A stretch of DNA of 64,000 nt from positions 32,625,083 through 32,689,082 of the forward strand of contig CM077115.1 in NCBI GenBank assembly GCA_039619475.1, written 5' to 3'. The position numbers and the translations under genes are program-made. Shown in pieces: positions 32,709 to 44,366 of this stretch (its first letter is position 1; each line of letters opens with the position of its first letter). The notes under the pieces were generated by a model that worked only from the letters and a program-made list of their open reading frames with translations, was not told the origin of the DNA and searched no databases. The stretch comes from Icerya purchasi (lineage: Eukaryota > Arthropoda > Insecta > Hemiptera > Monophlebidae).

Positions 32709-35700
32709 AAATTCGTTATTTCGATCGTTTAACAATTTTGCGTATATTTGTGTATATTTTGTAAATATATTAATGTATATATTTTTCCCCAATCATCCGC
32801 CCGTTCGCTTTTTTTTTATGTTTTGTTAATCTTTTTTTTTTGTAAATATATTTTTATACATATGAAAATTTTGTTTGTATATATTTGTGTATATTTTTTC
32901 CCTCGATATGTTTCGTTCTATTATATATATTTTTCTTAATTATTTTTCATTTTTTTTTTCCACTCCTTTTCAATTCCGTTTATTTAATTATTTCTCTATC
33001 TCTCTTTCCCTCCCTCTTAACTTAAAGTACTGGTAATGACGAAATTTACAAAACTCTGAACCAGTTATGTATAATGTATATAATTATTGTTTAATTTTCG
33101 AATGTAATCCTGCATAATTTGTTCGTATCTTTTTAGATTAAAAAAATTATATTTTTGTCTGTAATGCACCATTTTTCTGTAACAAACGAATCTAACTGTT
33201 CAACTTTTTCCACGTACAACAAGTATTTTCCGCAGCTGTGTGAATTTTCATTAATTTGTAAGATACAGCTTCAGACTCTGGGTGTTCTCTCAAAATTTTT
33301 AAAATCTTTCGTAATCACAGTTTTATAAAAATACATGTTCAGTTTTAATATTTTTTATTTCGTAAATATTTTTCGCATTATATATGAGTTCGTCTGTGAG
33401 GTGCTGGTCAACTGTATAGAGAGAGAAGGAGAAAACATGGTAGTTTACAAGGCATAGCATGTTGAAGAAAAAACGCGATAGCAGGAGCAGATCAGGAATT
33501 GCATCCGCCGACGCTAGAGTCCCTATAGTTCACAATATTTTTCTCTCTGTGTTATAAAATTAGCTCAAGTATATTTTCATTATTTCGTTACACAAAAATT
33601 TTTTCAAATCTTTTGTAATATGCATTGCACACAAATGTACGCTGCAGACAGCTGTTGCTTCATTACCACGAATATATCTTATAAATTTTCTGGAAATTGT
33701 AGAGAAATTCTCTTCGCTCAATTCTTCCAAGGTGATCTATTTTCAAAATTCAAATCACGCGTAATTATTTTTTCCGAAATTAATCATCACTTTACAAATT
33801 ATTAACACATTTTTCCGATCATACATAATATTTTTTTTATTATTATTATTATTTTATTATGTTTCCGTAAAAATTCTGGATATTATTTGCATTAATCGTT
33901 GAATTTCACATTATACCATATATCACAGATCAAACAATTTATTTTTAATCTATCATACCTATTATTTTATCGCTTAAATTTTCCTCAATTTGCAAATGTA
34001 TTGTTTTATACATGTAATGCGACTCCACCCCTTATAAGTACATTATTAAATAATTTTTTCTTTATTTCCCATACATGGCAAAGACAATGAAATCACAGCA
34101 TCTATGAATATGTACTCTGTACGCCTCCACTAACCTATCATGAATTTTTTAAATTAGCCCAAACGTACTATTTTTCAATATCAAAAATTATCTATTCACT
34201 TTTACCACTTTCCCGATCATCTCTGTAATTTATTTTCTATATAATCACTAACCGACGAAAACGCTTCGTTCGTTTTACTCATACCGATGCAATCACTTCT
34301 TTTCCCTCATGCTATCGATCTTCAAATTTATTAGTACGACACGAAATTAATCTAAATATACGTTCATGCTAGTAAAATTGATATATCAAAGCCTCTTTCT
34401 ATTCCTTTATACATTTATGAAAAAAGCCTGCAAAATGTTTTAAAATTAGTCAAAGTATACTATTTTATTACCAAAAAAAAATCAGCTATTCCCTTATACA
34501 GTTTTACCGATCATACATAATTTTTTCTTCTATATTATTATTATAGCAAAGTTGTACAAAACCACAACATAATTTAATCATATTGAAACCTTCATATCAT
34601 CCCTTTCATGCTGTACACTAACATTCAGTTCAACGATACGAAAATAGTCTAAATATACATCCATACTAGCAGATTATTATATCACCCCTTTTTTCTACTC
34701 AATTGTATGTTTCTGAAAAAAAAAAATCTTGTGATATATTTTCAAAATTAAGTGTAGTATACGCTACATCGATACCTAAAAATTAACTCAGGCCCGCATA
34801 TTTATTTTTGTTTCATTCATTTACAATTTTTTTTAATCAAATCTGTTACAAGACTCTATAAAAGAATACAATAAGTTCCAGTATACATTAATACAGTTCT
34901 TAGGCATTCATTTACTTTATATTTTTAACATATACATTGTAAGTTCATAATGATCGATCTTCACAACTGAATAACAGTCATTTTAGATGCAGAGACATAC
35001 ATCTTTTAGCGAAGCAAACAATTCTTTGCTAGACTAATTATTGAAGACATCCTTTTTTTCCAAAAACATGGAATAGCGAAGATTTTCACTCATTCAAAAT
35101 AGAACGAGATAATTGTAACATTTAATCACATCTTTCCTTCATTCATCGATTTCAAACTGTGAAGGAACTTTCTACACCATGCATTCTTAAATCCAATCGC
35201 TTGAATAGCCTGTTATATGTCTGGGAGATAGTAAAGAATTTGATTTTATATGTGAAGAATGGATGAAGCAGCTCAGAATCCGATGTAAATTTGCGAGTCT
35301 AATTATTGAAATATAAAATTGAAGGAAATTTCTGTATTATGCATCATTTTAAAATGTTTATTTTTACATTTTTTTATTTTTAAATTTCCCTCACACTAGC
35401 ATTTTCTTAAATGCATACTGATGTCTATGATTAGTATTCGTGATTAAAGAGAAAGAGAGTAAGATCGTATTGTGATTGCATATGTGAGACAGTGTGTGAA
35501 CATGTGTGAGTATGCATGTATGTAAAATACAAGAATGCACTAATAGAAAACATCAGCTCAAGCGAGAACACAGGTACACATCAAGTTATAAAACAAGAGA
35601 GATAAAAATATGTATTTTTTAATGATTGGCGTGTGTGTATGATAAGGAGGTTAACAACATAGACATTGAGTTTACCTTTGTAGTATTTTAAATGTAAAAG

Positions 35701-36541
35701 CAGTGTACATACCAACACATTTTCATTACTAGAAGAGACTTTTCATTTTTGTTTAACTTCAAATATATAGGTTAGATTCTTTTTTTCATTTGGTAGTGTA
35801 AACGTTTTATTTTTCTTTGACTTATTCACAAGCATTCAAATGTATAACACGCATTTCACTCAATATATCACTCTTACATGATATTCATTGACTTACTTAA
35901 TAGTGGAAATAAACTCACTAGGACAAGTATATTATATTTTATTTCTACATATATACATCTATACAAAGCACATGAAAATATTAGATGCTAAGAATGTGTG
36001 ATAATATAATTTCAATTATTAATTTTTTTTTGTTTTGTACAATCTGTAGCAAAATCAGAAGCATGCACAGCTTTTCATTTAAGTTTAAATATTATTTTTC
36101 AAATGTATCATGACTTTGAAGATTAAATGTTATTACAGATATTTGAATAGTTTCCCTAGCTCAGATTGAAATGATTCTTCAGTTTCTTCATTCATTTTAG
36201 AATTCAGAGCAGTAAATCATTTTTTTTTTTTTTTTTTTTTTTTTTTAGCATTCTTCAGAACAGATTATCGATCTTGTATAATAGAAAATTATTTCATTTG
36301 CTATCGTCATCAGTTTCATCCACAACATACATTATACGTCTGAATATGTCGATTAACCATCCCTTAAGTATATTTAATAATTTGATATGATCGTAGATAA
36401 TAATAACGAAGGAACTAATTCGATATTGTGTACAATTTATTCAATAAATTTTATTACATTCATCATAATCAATAAAAATAAACTTTGCTTCAGTGTTAAA
36501 TTCTAATATATCAGCTGTTAATAATATACAGCATAAAACAG
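32709..36541. repeat. Non-coding repeat-rich region of the left arm
   Basis: 3.8 kb with no convincing gene. Degenerate units recur. One has the form AAATTAG(C/T)C(A/C)AA(A/C)GTA(T)AC(T)ATTTTT followed, about 60 bp later, by CCGATCATACATAAT; copies start near 34150, 34440 and (partial) 33545 and 34740. Poly(T) of about 27 at 36220-36246. Mirror at 40534-44366. Confidence 0.55.
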
Positions 36542-37519
36542 CTAATTTAACTGAATATATCCTTCTTCAACCAACTTTTCTTCTATCATATGAATTTCAG
36601 TATCTACACTAGCATTTCCCGATTGTTTAGATGTGTGTAGTATCAATAATCGTTCAACCAGTTCATTAGGGTCGTCAGAATAATTGATATGAGGATCTTC
36701 AAGATATACATTGCGGCCAGTACTATATGCACGTTTCTTTTTTATTTTACCAGAATAAACTTTTACACTCTGTATGTTAGATTGAAACAGCGGTCGTATT
36801 ATTTTTCTGTATTTAGGAAGTGGAGTACCCTTTAATACACCAGTAGCACGTAAATGAGCTCTAGTATACTCAAGTATTTGTTTATATAGATCTAAATCAT
36901 TATTTGTATATTTATTCTCATCAACATTCGTTTCCATTAGTAAATGAATCAGTCCAGACGTGTAGGGGAATTTTATTTGCTTACTTCCTTTTCCTAAATA
37001 AATTTCACCGCATTTGCGATCCCAAGAAATCGGTGTTGATCCCATCATATATTCACAAGTGTTAGCATTATATCGTATTCCATAAACTTGATCATTTGGT
37101 ACAGGTTCATCACTATCTATTTGAAATGGATCTATTTCACATGTATTAATCGAGTTATATCCAAGCTTATTATCAATATTTTCACAATATTCCTCATTTT
37201 TAACATCAGTCTCATCATCACCTTTCATACTGTCACTAGGAAGTTTCTGCTGTTTTACTATTACTATATCACTTATTCCATCATAATCCTTTTTCGTCCT
37301 TTTATGTTTTTGTAATGCTTCCTGAATACTCAATAACTGTTTTGTAATAGGTTCAAGCACAACAGCCGAAGTATTTGTACAAGATTTCCACTCGGACCGT
37401 AATGCATTATATTTTTTCAATATATCATTGCGTATCCTTTCCAGTTCACTTTTAAGATTTACTTCTTCATTTGTTCTGTTATTACTATCATTAGTCATTG
37501 CTTTACTCATTGATATCAT
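36542..37519 (-). CDS. DUF8207-like protein, 325 aa (left arm)
   Basis: An intact minus-strand gene. Residues about 15-80 are charged and heptad-like, consistent with a coiled coil. Residues about 145-250 match the DUF8207 pattern: YGIRYNANTCEYMMGSTPIS, then YTSGLIHLLM, YTNNDLDLYKQILEYTRAHL and YRKIIRPLF. The C-terminus has the usual closing block (YSDDPNELVERLLILHTSKQ, then EIHMIEEKLVEEGYI). A basic patch KIKKKR precedes it. DUF8207 proteins occur in arthropod and cnidarian genomes, often in Maverick/adintovirus-like loci; function is unknown. A second Met at codon 4 is an alternative start. A polyadenylation signal (AATAAA on the minus strand, 36436-36441) follows the stop by about 100 bp. 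It lies downstream of the DNA polymerase fragment on the same strand. Identical to 39556-40533. Confidence 0.85.
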   Translation of the reverse strand: MISMSKAMTNDSNNRTNEEVNLKSELERIRNDILKKYNALRSEWKSCTNTSAVVLEPITKQLLSIQEALQKHKRTKKDYDGISDIVIVKQQKLPSDSMKGDDETDVKNEEYCENIDNKLGYNSINTCEIDPFQIDSDEPVPNDQVYGIRYNANTCEYMMGSTPISWDRKCGEIYLGKGSKQIKFPYTSGLIHLLMETNVDENKYTNNDLDLYKQILEYTRAHLRATGVLKGTPLPKYRKIIRPLFQSNIQSVKVYSGKIKKKRAYSTGRNVYLEDPHINYSDDPNELVERLLILHTSKQSGNASVDTEIHMIEEKLVEEGYIQLN

Positions 37520-37869
37520 TATTACAGATAATTAAAAATTCATCAAAACTCACATGTGAATTTTCTCTGTGTGTACATTTCAACATTTATATTGTTCACA
37601 GAGATTTCATGTTTATTCATCAACAGTAATTTATAGAAAGTTTTAAAGGTTTAAAGGAATATACAGTGCTAACATGCTCATTATATACATACTGTATTTA
37701 GAACTAATCCTTAATTACACTATTCATGAAACAAATTCTTGTTGGAAATTTTAATAAAATGTAAGAAACACATTATTTATTTTTTAGTATATGTACTAAT
37801 ATCTCAAATATGTGATATCATCTAAACTTTTACCAAATGACATTACAAATTTAGTTCAGTGTAATTTAC

Positions 37870-37921
37870 ACATAGGATATATACATCTACATATATATCT
37901 ATATATATATATATATATATA

Positions 37922-37956
<35 letters not shown>

Positions 37957-38182
37957 ACCCATATAGATCTACATATATATCTATATATATATAACTACAT
38001 ATATAACTACATATATATCTACACATATATATCTATATATATATATATATCTACCCATATAGATTTACATATATATCTACACATATAGATCTACATATAA
38101 TATATATCTACATACTTCTCTACATATATATCTACACATATATATCTACACATATATATCTACATATATATTTTTTTTTTTT
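37870..38182. repeat. AT-rich compound microsatellite, left arm
   Basis: Units of (TA)n mixed with CTACATATATAT, CTACACATATAT and CTACCCATATAGA. The right-arm mirror (38944-39205) is 51 bp shorter, the largest difference between the arms. Open frames rich in Ile/Tyr here are products of the repeat. Confidence 0.9.
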
Positions 38183-38402
38183 GACATTCTACTCAAAATT
38201 ACTCAACTGCACCAGACTTTAACTGTTTTTATCGAAATTGAATATACTTTTTTTAATATATATTATTTTTAATACTTAATATATACTTTGCGTTATATAA
38301 GTTATGCAAATTCAATATAAATAGTTAGACTGGATTTGCTATAAATGTAACATTGGGCTAACACAAATTGATGGACTGATAGAAAATTTATCATTGCAAC
38401 TG

Positions 38403-38510
38403 TTATTCAAGAGATAATGGTAAAACGTTTCCAAAGTTTTCAAAAACATCTGCAAGAAGAATCACTTCAGTCTTCAGATATATATCACTATAATCACCAA
38501 GTGTTTTGTC
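38403..38510 (-). pseudogene. Protein-primed DNA polymerase B fragment (left arm)
   Basis: 35 codons and a stop on the minus strand, containing [16 protein letters not shown]. Family-B polymerases of Mavericks/adintoviruses usually read [16 protein letters not shown] here, which includes the Exo III motif Y-x3-D. In this copy the aspartate is glutamate, and one leucine is isoleucine compared with the right arm. Homology starts just beside the spacer (LGDYSD) and ends at a stop after [12 protein letters not shown]. All other polymerase domains are missing. It marks the arm as derived from the polymerase-bearing part of a Maverick-type genome. Confidence 0.75.
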
Positions 38511-38526
38511 AACCAAGGACAGTAAT

Positions 38527-38598
38527 ACAGTTCTGATCATATAGCATTTTAGCTTTTAGGAAGTCGTTCTTGCTACTTTCCTTTATATTCACCTCTGG
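38527..38598. other. 72-bp unique spacer at the palindrome centre
   Basis: The only part of the element without an inverted partner, starting ACAGTTCTGATCATATAGC and ending CACCTCTGG. It joins the two polymerase fragments head to head. Nothing coding is recognised in it. It may be the loop of the original fold-back event or remaining one-copy polymerase DNA too short to recognise. Confidence 0.8.
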
Positions 38599-38614
38599 AT
38601 TACTGTCCTTGGTT

Positions 38615-38722
38615 GACAAAACACTTGGTGAGTATAGTGATATATATCTGAAGACTGAAGTGCTTCTTCTTGCAGATGTTTTTGAAAACTTTGGAAACGT
38701 TTTACCATCATCTCTTGAATAA
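38615..38722 (+). pseudogene. Protein-primed DNA polymerase B fragment (right arm)
   Basis: 35 codons and a stop: [10 protein letters not shown], then [16 protein letters not shown], then GNVLPSSLE. Exo III region of a Maverick/adintovirus-type polymerase, as in the left arm. Four substitutions separate the two copies in the surrounding 345 bp, three of them inside this fragment (E/D, L/I and S/L changes), so neither copy is under evident constraint. Confidence 0.75.
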
Positions 38723-38943
38723 CAGTTGCAATGATAAATTTTCTATCAGTCCATCAATTTGTGTTAGCCCAATGTTACATTTATAGCAAATCCAGTCTAA
38801 CTATTTATATTGAATTTGCATAACTTATATAATGCAAAGTATATATTAAGTATTAAAAATAATATATATTAAAAAAAAGTATATTCAATTTCGATAAAAA
38901 CAGTTAAAGTCTGGTGCAGTTGAGTAATTTTGAGTAGAATGTC

Positions 38944-39121
38944 AAAAAAAAAAAATATATATGTAGATATATATGTGTAGATATATATGTAAATCTATAT
39001 GGGTAGATATATATATATATAGATATATATGTGTAGATATATATGTAGTTATATATATATAGATATATATGTAGATCTATATGGGTAGATATATATATAT
39101 ATATATATAGATATATATATA

Positions 39122-39157
<36 letters not shown>

Positions 39158-39205
39158 TATATATATATATATATAGATATATATGTAGATGTATATATCC
39201 TATGT
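38944..39205. repeat. AT-rich compound microsatellite, right arm
   Basis: Mirror of 37870-38182, 51 bp shorter. Explains the Ile/Tyr-rich open frame on the minus strand here. Confidence 0.9.
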
Positions 39206-39555
39206 GTAAATTACACTGAACTAAATTTGTAATGTCATTTGGTAAAAGTTTAGATGATATCACATATTTGAGATATTAGTACATATACTAAAAAATAAAT
39301 AATGTGTTTCTTACATTTTATTAAAATTTCCAACAAGAATTTGTTTCATGAATAGTGTAATTAAGGATTAGTTCTAAATACAGTATGTATATAATGAGCA
39401 TGTTAGCACTGTATATTCCTTTAAACCTTTAAAACTTTCTATAAATTACTGTTGATGAATAAACATGAAATCTCTGTGAACAATATAAATGTTGAAATGT
39501 ACACACAGAGAAAATTCACATGTGAGTTTTGATGAATTTTTAATTATCTGTAATA

Positions 39556-40533
39556 ATGATATCAATGAGTAAAGCAATGACTAATGATAGTAATAACAGA
39601 ACAAATGAAGAAGTAAATCTTAAAAGTGAACTGGAAAGGATACGCAATGATATATTGAAAAAATATAATGCATTACGGTCCGAGTGGAAATCTTGTACAA
39701 ATACTTCGGCTGTTGTGCTTGAACCTATTACAAAACAGTTATTGAGTATTCAGGAAGCATTACAAAAACATAAAAGGACGAAAAAGGATTATGATGGAAT
39801 AAGTGATATAGTAATAGTAAAACAGCAGAAACTTCCTAGTGACAGTATGAAAGGTGATGATGAGACTGATGTTAAAAATGAGGAATATTGTGAAAATATT
39901 GATAATAAGCTTGGATATAACTCGATTAATACATGTGAAATAGATCCATTTCAAATAGATAGTGATGAACCTGTACCAAATGATCAAGTTTATGGAATAC
40001 GATATAATGCTAACACTTGTGAATATATGATGGGATCAACACCGATTTCTTGGGATCGCAAATGCGGTGAAATTTATTTAGGAAAAGGAAGTAAGCAAAT
40101 AAAATTCCCCTACACGTCTGGACTGATTCATTTACTAATGGAAACGAATGTTGATGAGAATAAATATACAAATAATGATTTAGATCTATATAAACAAATA
40201 CTTGAGTATACTAGAGCTCATTTACGTGCTACTGGTGTATTAAAGGGTACTCCACTTCCTAAATACAGAAAAATAATACGACCGCTGTTTCAATCTAACA
40301 TACAGAGTGTAAAAGTTTATTCTGGTAAAATAAAAAAGAAACGTGCATATAGTACTGGCCGCAATGTATATCTTGAAGATCCTCATATCAATTATTCTGA
40401 CGACCCTAATGAACTGGTTGAACGATTATTGATACTACACACATCTAAACAATCGGGAAATGCTAGTGTAGATACTGAAATTCATATGATAGAAGAAAAG
40501 TTGGTTGAAGAAGGATATATTCAGTTAAATTAG
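39556..40533 (+). CDS. DUF8207-like protein, 325 aa (right arm)
   Basis: Same protein, residue for residue, as 36542-37519: N-terminal coiled-coil-like segment, central DUF8207 pattern (YGIR...MGSTPIS, YTNNDLDLYKQILEYTRAHL, YRKIIRPLF) and closing DDPNELVERL...EEGYI block. ATAAAT-type AT-rich sequence lies about 70 bp upstream, and AATAAA lies at 40634-40639, about 100 bp after the stop, so the transcription unit looks complete. It reads outward from the palindrome centre, downstream of the polymerase fragment. Function unknown. Confidence 0.85.
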   Translation: MISMSKAMTNDSNNRTNEEVNLKSELERIRNDILKKYNALRSEWKSCTNTSAVVLEPITKQLLSIQEALQKHKRTKKDYDGISDIVIVKQQKLPSDSMKGDDETDVKNEEYCENIDNKLGYNSINTCEIDPFQIDSDEPVPNDQVYGIRYNANTCEYMMGSTPISWDRKCGEIYLGKGSKQIKFPYTSGLIHLLMETNVDENKYTNNDLDLYKQILEYTRAHLRATGVLKGTPLPKYRKIIRPLFQSNIQSVKVYSGKIKKKRAYSTGRNVYLEDPHINYSDDPNELVERLLILHTSKQSGNASVDTEIHMIEEKLVEEGYIQLN

Positions 40534-43500
40534 CTGTTTTATGCTGTATATTATTAACAGCTGATATATTAGAATTTAACACTGAAGCAAAGTTTATTTT
40601 TATTGATTATGATGAATGTAATAAAATTTATTGAATAAATTGTACACAATATCGAATTAGTTCCTTCGTTATTATTATCTACGATCATATCAAATTATTA
40701 AATATACTTAAGGGATGGTTAATCGACATATTCAGACGTATAATGTATGTTGTGGATGAAACTGATGACGATAGCAAATGAAATAATTTTCTATTATACA
40801 AGATCGATAATCTGTTCTGAAGAATGCTAAAAAAAAAAAAAAAAAAAAAAAAAAATGATTTACTGCTCTGAATTCTAAAATGAATGAAGAAACTGAAGAA
40901 TCATTTCAATCTGAGCTAGGGAAACTATTCAAATATCTGTAATAACATTTAATCTTCAAAGTCATGATACATTTGAAAAATAATATTTAAACTTAAATGA
41001 AAAGCTGTGCATGCTTCTGATTTTGCTACAGATTGTACAAAACAAAAAAAAATTAATAATTGAAATTATATTATCACACATTCTTAGCATCTAATATTTT
41101 CATGTGCTTTGTATAGATGTATATATGTAGAAATAAAATATAATATACTTGTCCTAGTGAGTTTATTTCCACTATTAAGTAAGTCAATGAATATCATGTA
41201 AGAGTGATATATTGAGTGAAATGCGTGTTATACATTTGAATGCTTGTGAATAAGTCAAAGAAAAATAAAACGTTTACACTACCAAATGAAAAAAAGAATC
41301 TAACCTATATATTTGAAGTTAAACAAAAATGAAAAGTCTCTTCTAGTAATGAAAATGTGTTGGTATGTACACTGCTTTTACATTTAAAATACTACAAAGG
41401 TAAACTCAATGTCTATGTTGTTAACCTCCTTATCATACACACACGCCAATCATTAAAAAATACATATTTTTATCTCTCTTGTTTTATAACTTGATGTGTA
41501 CCTGTGTTCTCGCTTGAGCTGATGTTTTCTATTAGTGCATTCTTGTATTTTACATACATGCATACTCACACATGTTCACACACTGTCTCACATATGCAAT
41601 CACAATACGATCTTACTCTCTTTCTCTTTAATCACGAATACTAATCATAGACATCAGTATGCATTTAAGAAAATGCTAGTGTGAGGGAAATTTAAAAATA
41701 AAAAAATGTAAAAATAAACATTTTAAAATGATGCATAATACAGAAATTTCCTTCAATTTTATATTTCAATAATTAGACTCGCAAATTTACATCGGATTCT
41801 GAGCTGCTTCATCCATTCTTCACATATAAAATCAAATTCTTTACTATCTCCCAGACATATAACAGGCTATTCAAGCGATTGGATTTAAGAATGCATGGTG
41901 TAGAAAGTTCCTTCACAGTTTGAAATCGATGAATGAAGGAAAGATGTGATTAAATGTTACAATTATCTCGTTCTATTTTGAATGAGTGAAAATCTTCGCT
42001 ATTCCATGTTTTTGGAAAAAAAGGATGTCTTCAATAATTAGTCTAGCAAAGAATTGTTTGCTTCGCTAAAAGATGTATGTCTCTGCATCTAAAATGACTG
42101 TTATTCAGTTGTGAAGATCGATCATTATGAACTTACAATGTATATGTTAAAAATATAAAGTAAATGAATGCCTAAGAACTGTATTAATGTATACTGGAAC
42201 TTATTGTATTCTTTTATAGAGTCTTGTAACAGATTTGATTAAAAAAAATTGTAAATGAATGAAACAAAAATAAATATGCGGGCCTGAGTTAATTTTTAGG
42301 TATCGATGTAGCGTATACTACACTTAATTTTGAAAATATATCACAAGATTTTTTTTTTTCAGAAACATACAATTGAGTAGAAAAAAGGGGTGATATAATA
42401 ATCTGCTAGTATGGATGTATATTTAGACTATTTTCGTATCGTTGAACTGAATGTTAGTGTACAGCATGAAAGGGATGATATGAAGGTTTCAATATGATTA
42501 AATTATGTTGTGGTTTTGTACAACTTTGCTATAATAATAATATAGAAGAAAAAATTATGTATGATCGGTAAAACTGTATAAGGGAATAGCTGATTTTTTT
42601 TTGGTAATAAAATAGTATACTTTGACTAATTTTAAAACATTTTGCAGGCTTTTTTCATAAATGTATAAAGGAATAGAAAGAGGCTTTGATATATCAATTT
42701 TACTAGCATGAACGTATATTTAGATTAATTTCGTGTCGTACTAATAAATTTGAAGATCGATAGCATGAGGGAAAAGAAGTGATTGCATCGGTATGAGTAA
42801 AACGAACGAAGCGTTTTCGTCGGTTAGTGATTATATAGAAAATAAATTACAGAGATGATCGGGAAAGTGGTAAAAGTGAATAGATAATTTTTGATATTGA
42901 AAAATAGTACGTTTGGGCTAATTTAAAAAATTCATGATAGGTTAGTGGAGGCGTACAGAGTACATATTCATAGATGCTGTGATTTCATTGTCTTTGCCAT
43001 GTATGGGAAATAAAGAAAAAATTATTTAATAATGTACTTATAAGGGGTGGAGTCGCATTACATGTATAAAACAATACATTTGCAAATTGAGGAAAATTTA
43101 AGCGATAAAATAATAGGTATGATAGATTAAAAATAAATTGTTTGATCTGTGATATATGGTATAATGTGAAATTCAACGATTAATGCAAATAATATCCAGA
43201 ATTTTTACGGAAACATAATAAAATAATAATAATAATAAAAAAAATATTATGTATGATCGGAAAAATGTGTTAATAATTTGTAAAGTGATGATTAATTTCG
43301 GAAAAAATAATTACGCGTGATTTGAATTTTGAAAATAGATCACCTTGGAAGAATTGAGCGAAGAGAATTTCTCTACAATTTCCAGAAAATTTATAAGATA
43401 TATTCGTGGTAATGAAGCAACAGCTGTCTGCAGCGTACATTTGTGTGCAATGCATATTACAAAAGATTTGAAAAAATTTTTGTGTAACGAAATAATGAAA

Positions 43501-44366
43501 ATATACTTGAGCTAATTTTATAACACAGAGAGAAAAATATTGTGAACTATAGGGACTCTAGCGTCGGCGGATGCAATTCCTGATCTGCTCCTGCTATCGC
43601 GTTTTTTCTTCAACATGCTATGCCTTGTAAACTACCATGTTTTCTCCTTCTCTCTCTATACAGTTGACCAGCACCTCACAGACGAACTCATATATAATGC
43701 GAAAAATATTTACGAAATAAAAAATATTAAAACTGAACATGTATTTTTATAAAACTGTGATTACGAAAGATTTTAAAAATTTTGAGAGAACACCCAGAGT
43801 CTGAAGCTGTATCTTACAAATTAATGAAAATTCACACAGCTGCGGAAAATACTTGTTGTACGTGGAAAAAGTTGAACAGTTAGATTCGTTTGTTACAGAA
43901 AAATGGTGCATTACAGACAAAAATATAATTTTTTTAATCTAAAAAGATACGAACAAATTATGCAGGATTACATTCGAAAATTAAACAATAATTATATACA
44001 TTATACATAACTGGTTCAGAGTTTTGTAAATTTCGTCATTACCAGTACTTTAAGTTAAGAGGGAGGGAAAGAGAGATAGAGAAATAATTAAATAAACGGA
44101 ATTGAAAAGGAGTGGAAAAAAAAAATGAAAAATAATTAAGAAAAATATATATAATAGAACGAAACATATCGAGGGAAAAAATATACACAAATATATACAA
44201 ACAAAATTTTCATATGTATAAAAATATATTTACAAAAAAAAAAGATTAACAAAACATAAAAAAAAAGCGAACGGGCGGATGATTGAGGAAAAATATATAC
44301 ATTAATATATTTACAAAATATATACAAATATACGCAAAATTGTTAAACGATCGAAATAACGAATTT
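40534..44366. repeat. Non-coding repeat-rich region of the right arm
   Basis: Mirror of 32709-36541; poly(A) of about 26 at 40830-40855. No gene seen. Confidence 0.55.

Larger units (their letters stand above)
29089..38526 (+). repeat. Left arm of the giant inverted repeat
   Basis: Complementary to 38599-47989 over its full length. Differences I could see are few: single substitutions near 29122, 32752 and 32789; run-length changes in homopolymers (for example the C run near 31446-31455 against a longer G run near 45620-45633); a 51-bp length difference in the AT microsatellite; and four substitutions in the last 260 bp before the spacer. The two genes are identical at protein level between arms. 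Confidence 0.95.

Noticed and set aside
33620..34090. Short frames of 61-63 codons within the arms
   Set aside because: They are short, Phe/Ile-rich and lie in the degenerate repeat region; no support beyond duplication with the arm.
38904..39263. 119-aa Ile/Tyr-rich frame (and its counterpart at 37812-37994)
   Set aside because: It is produced by translating the AT microsatellite; no real protein signal.
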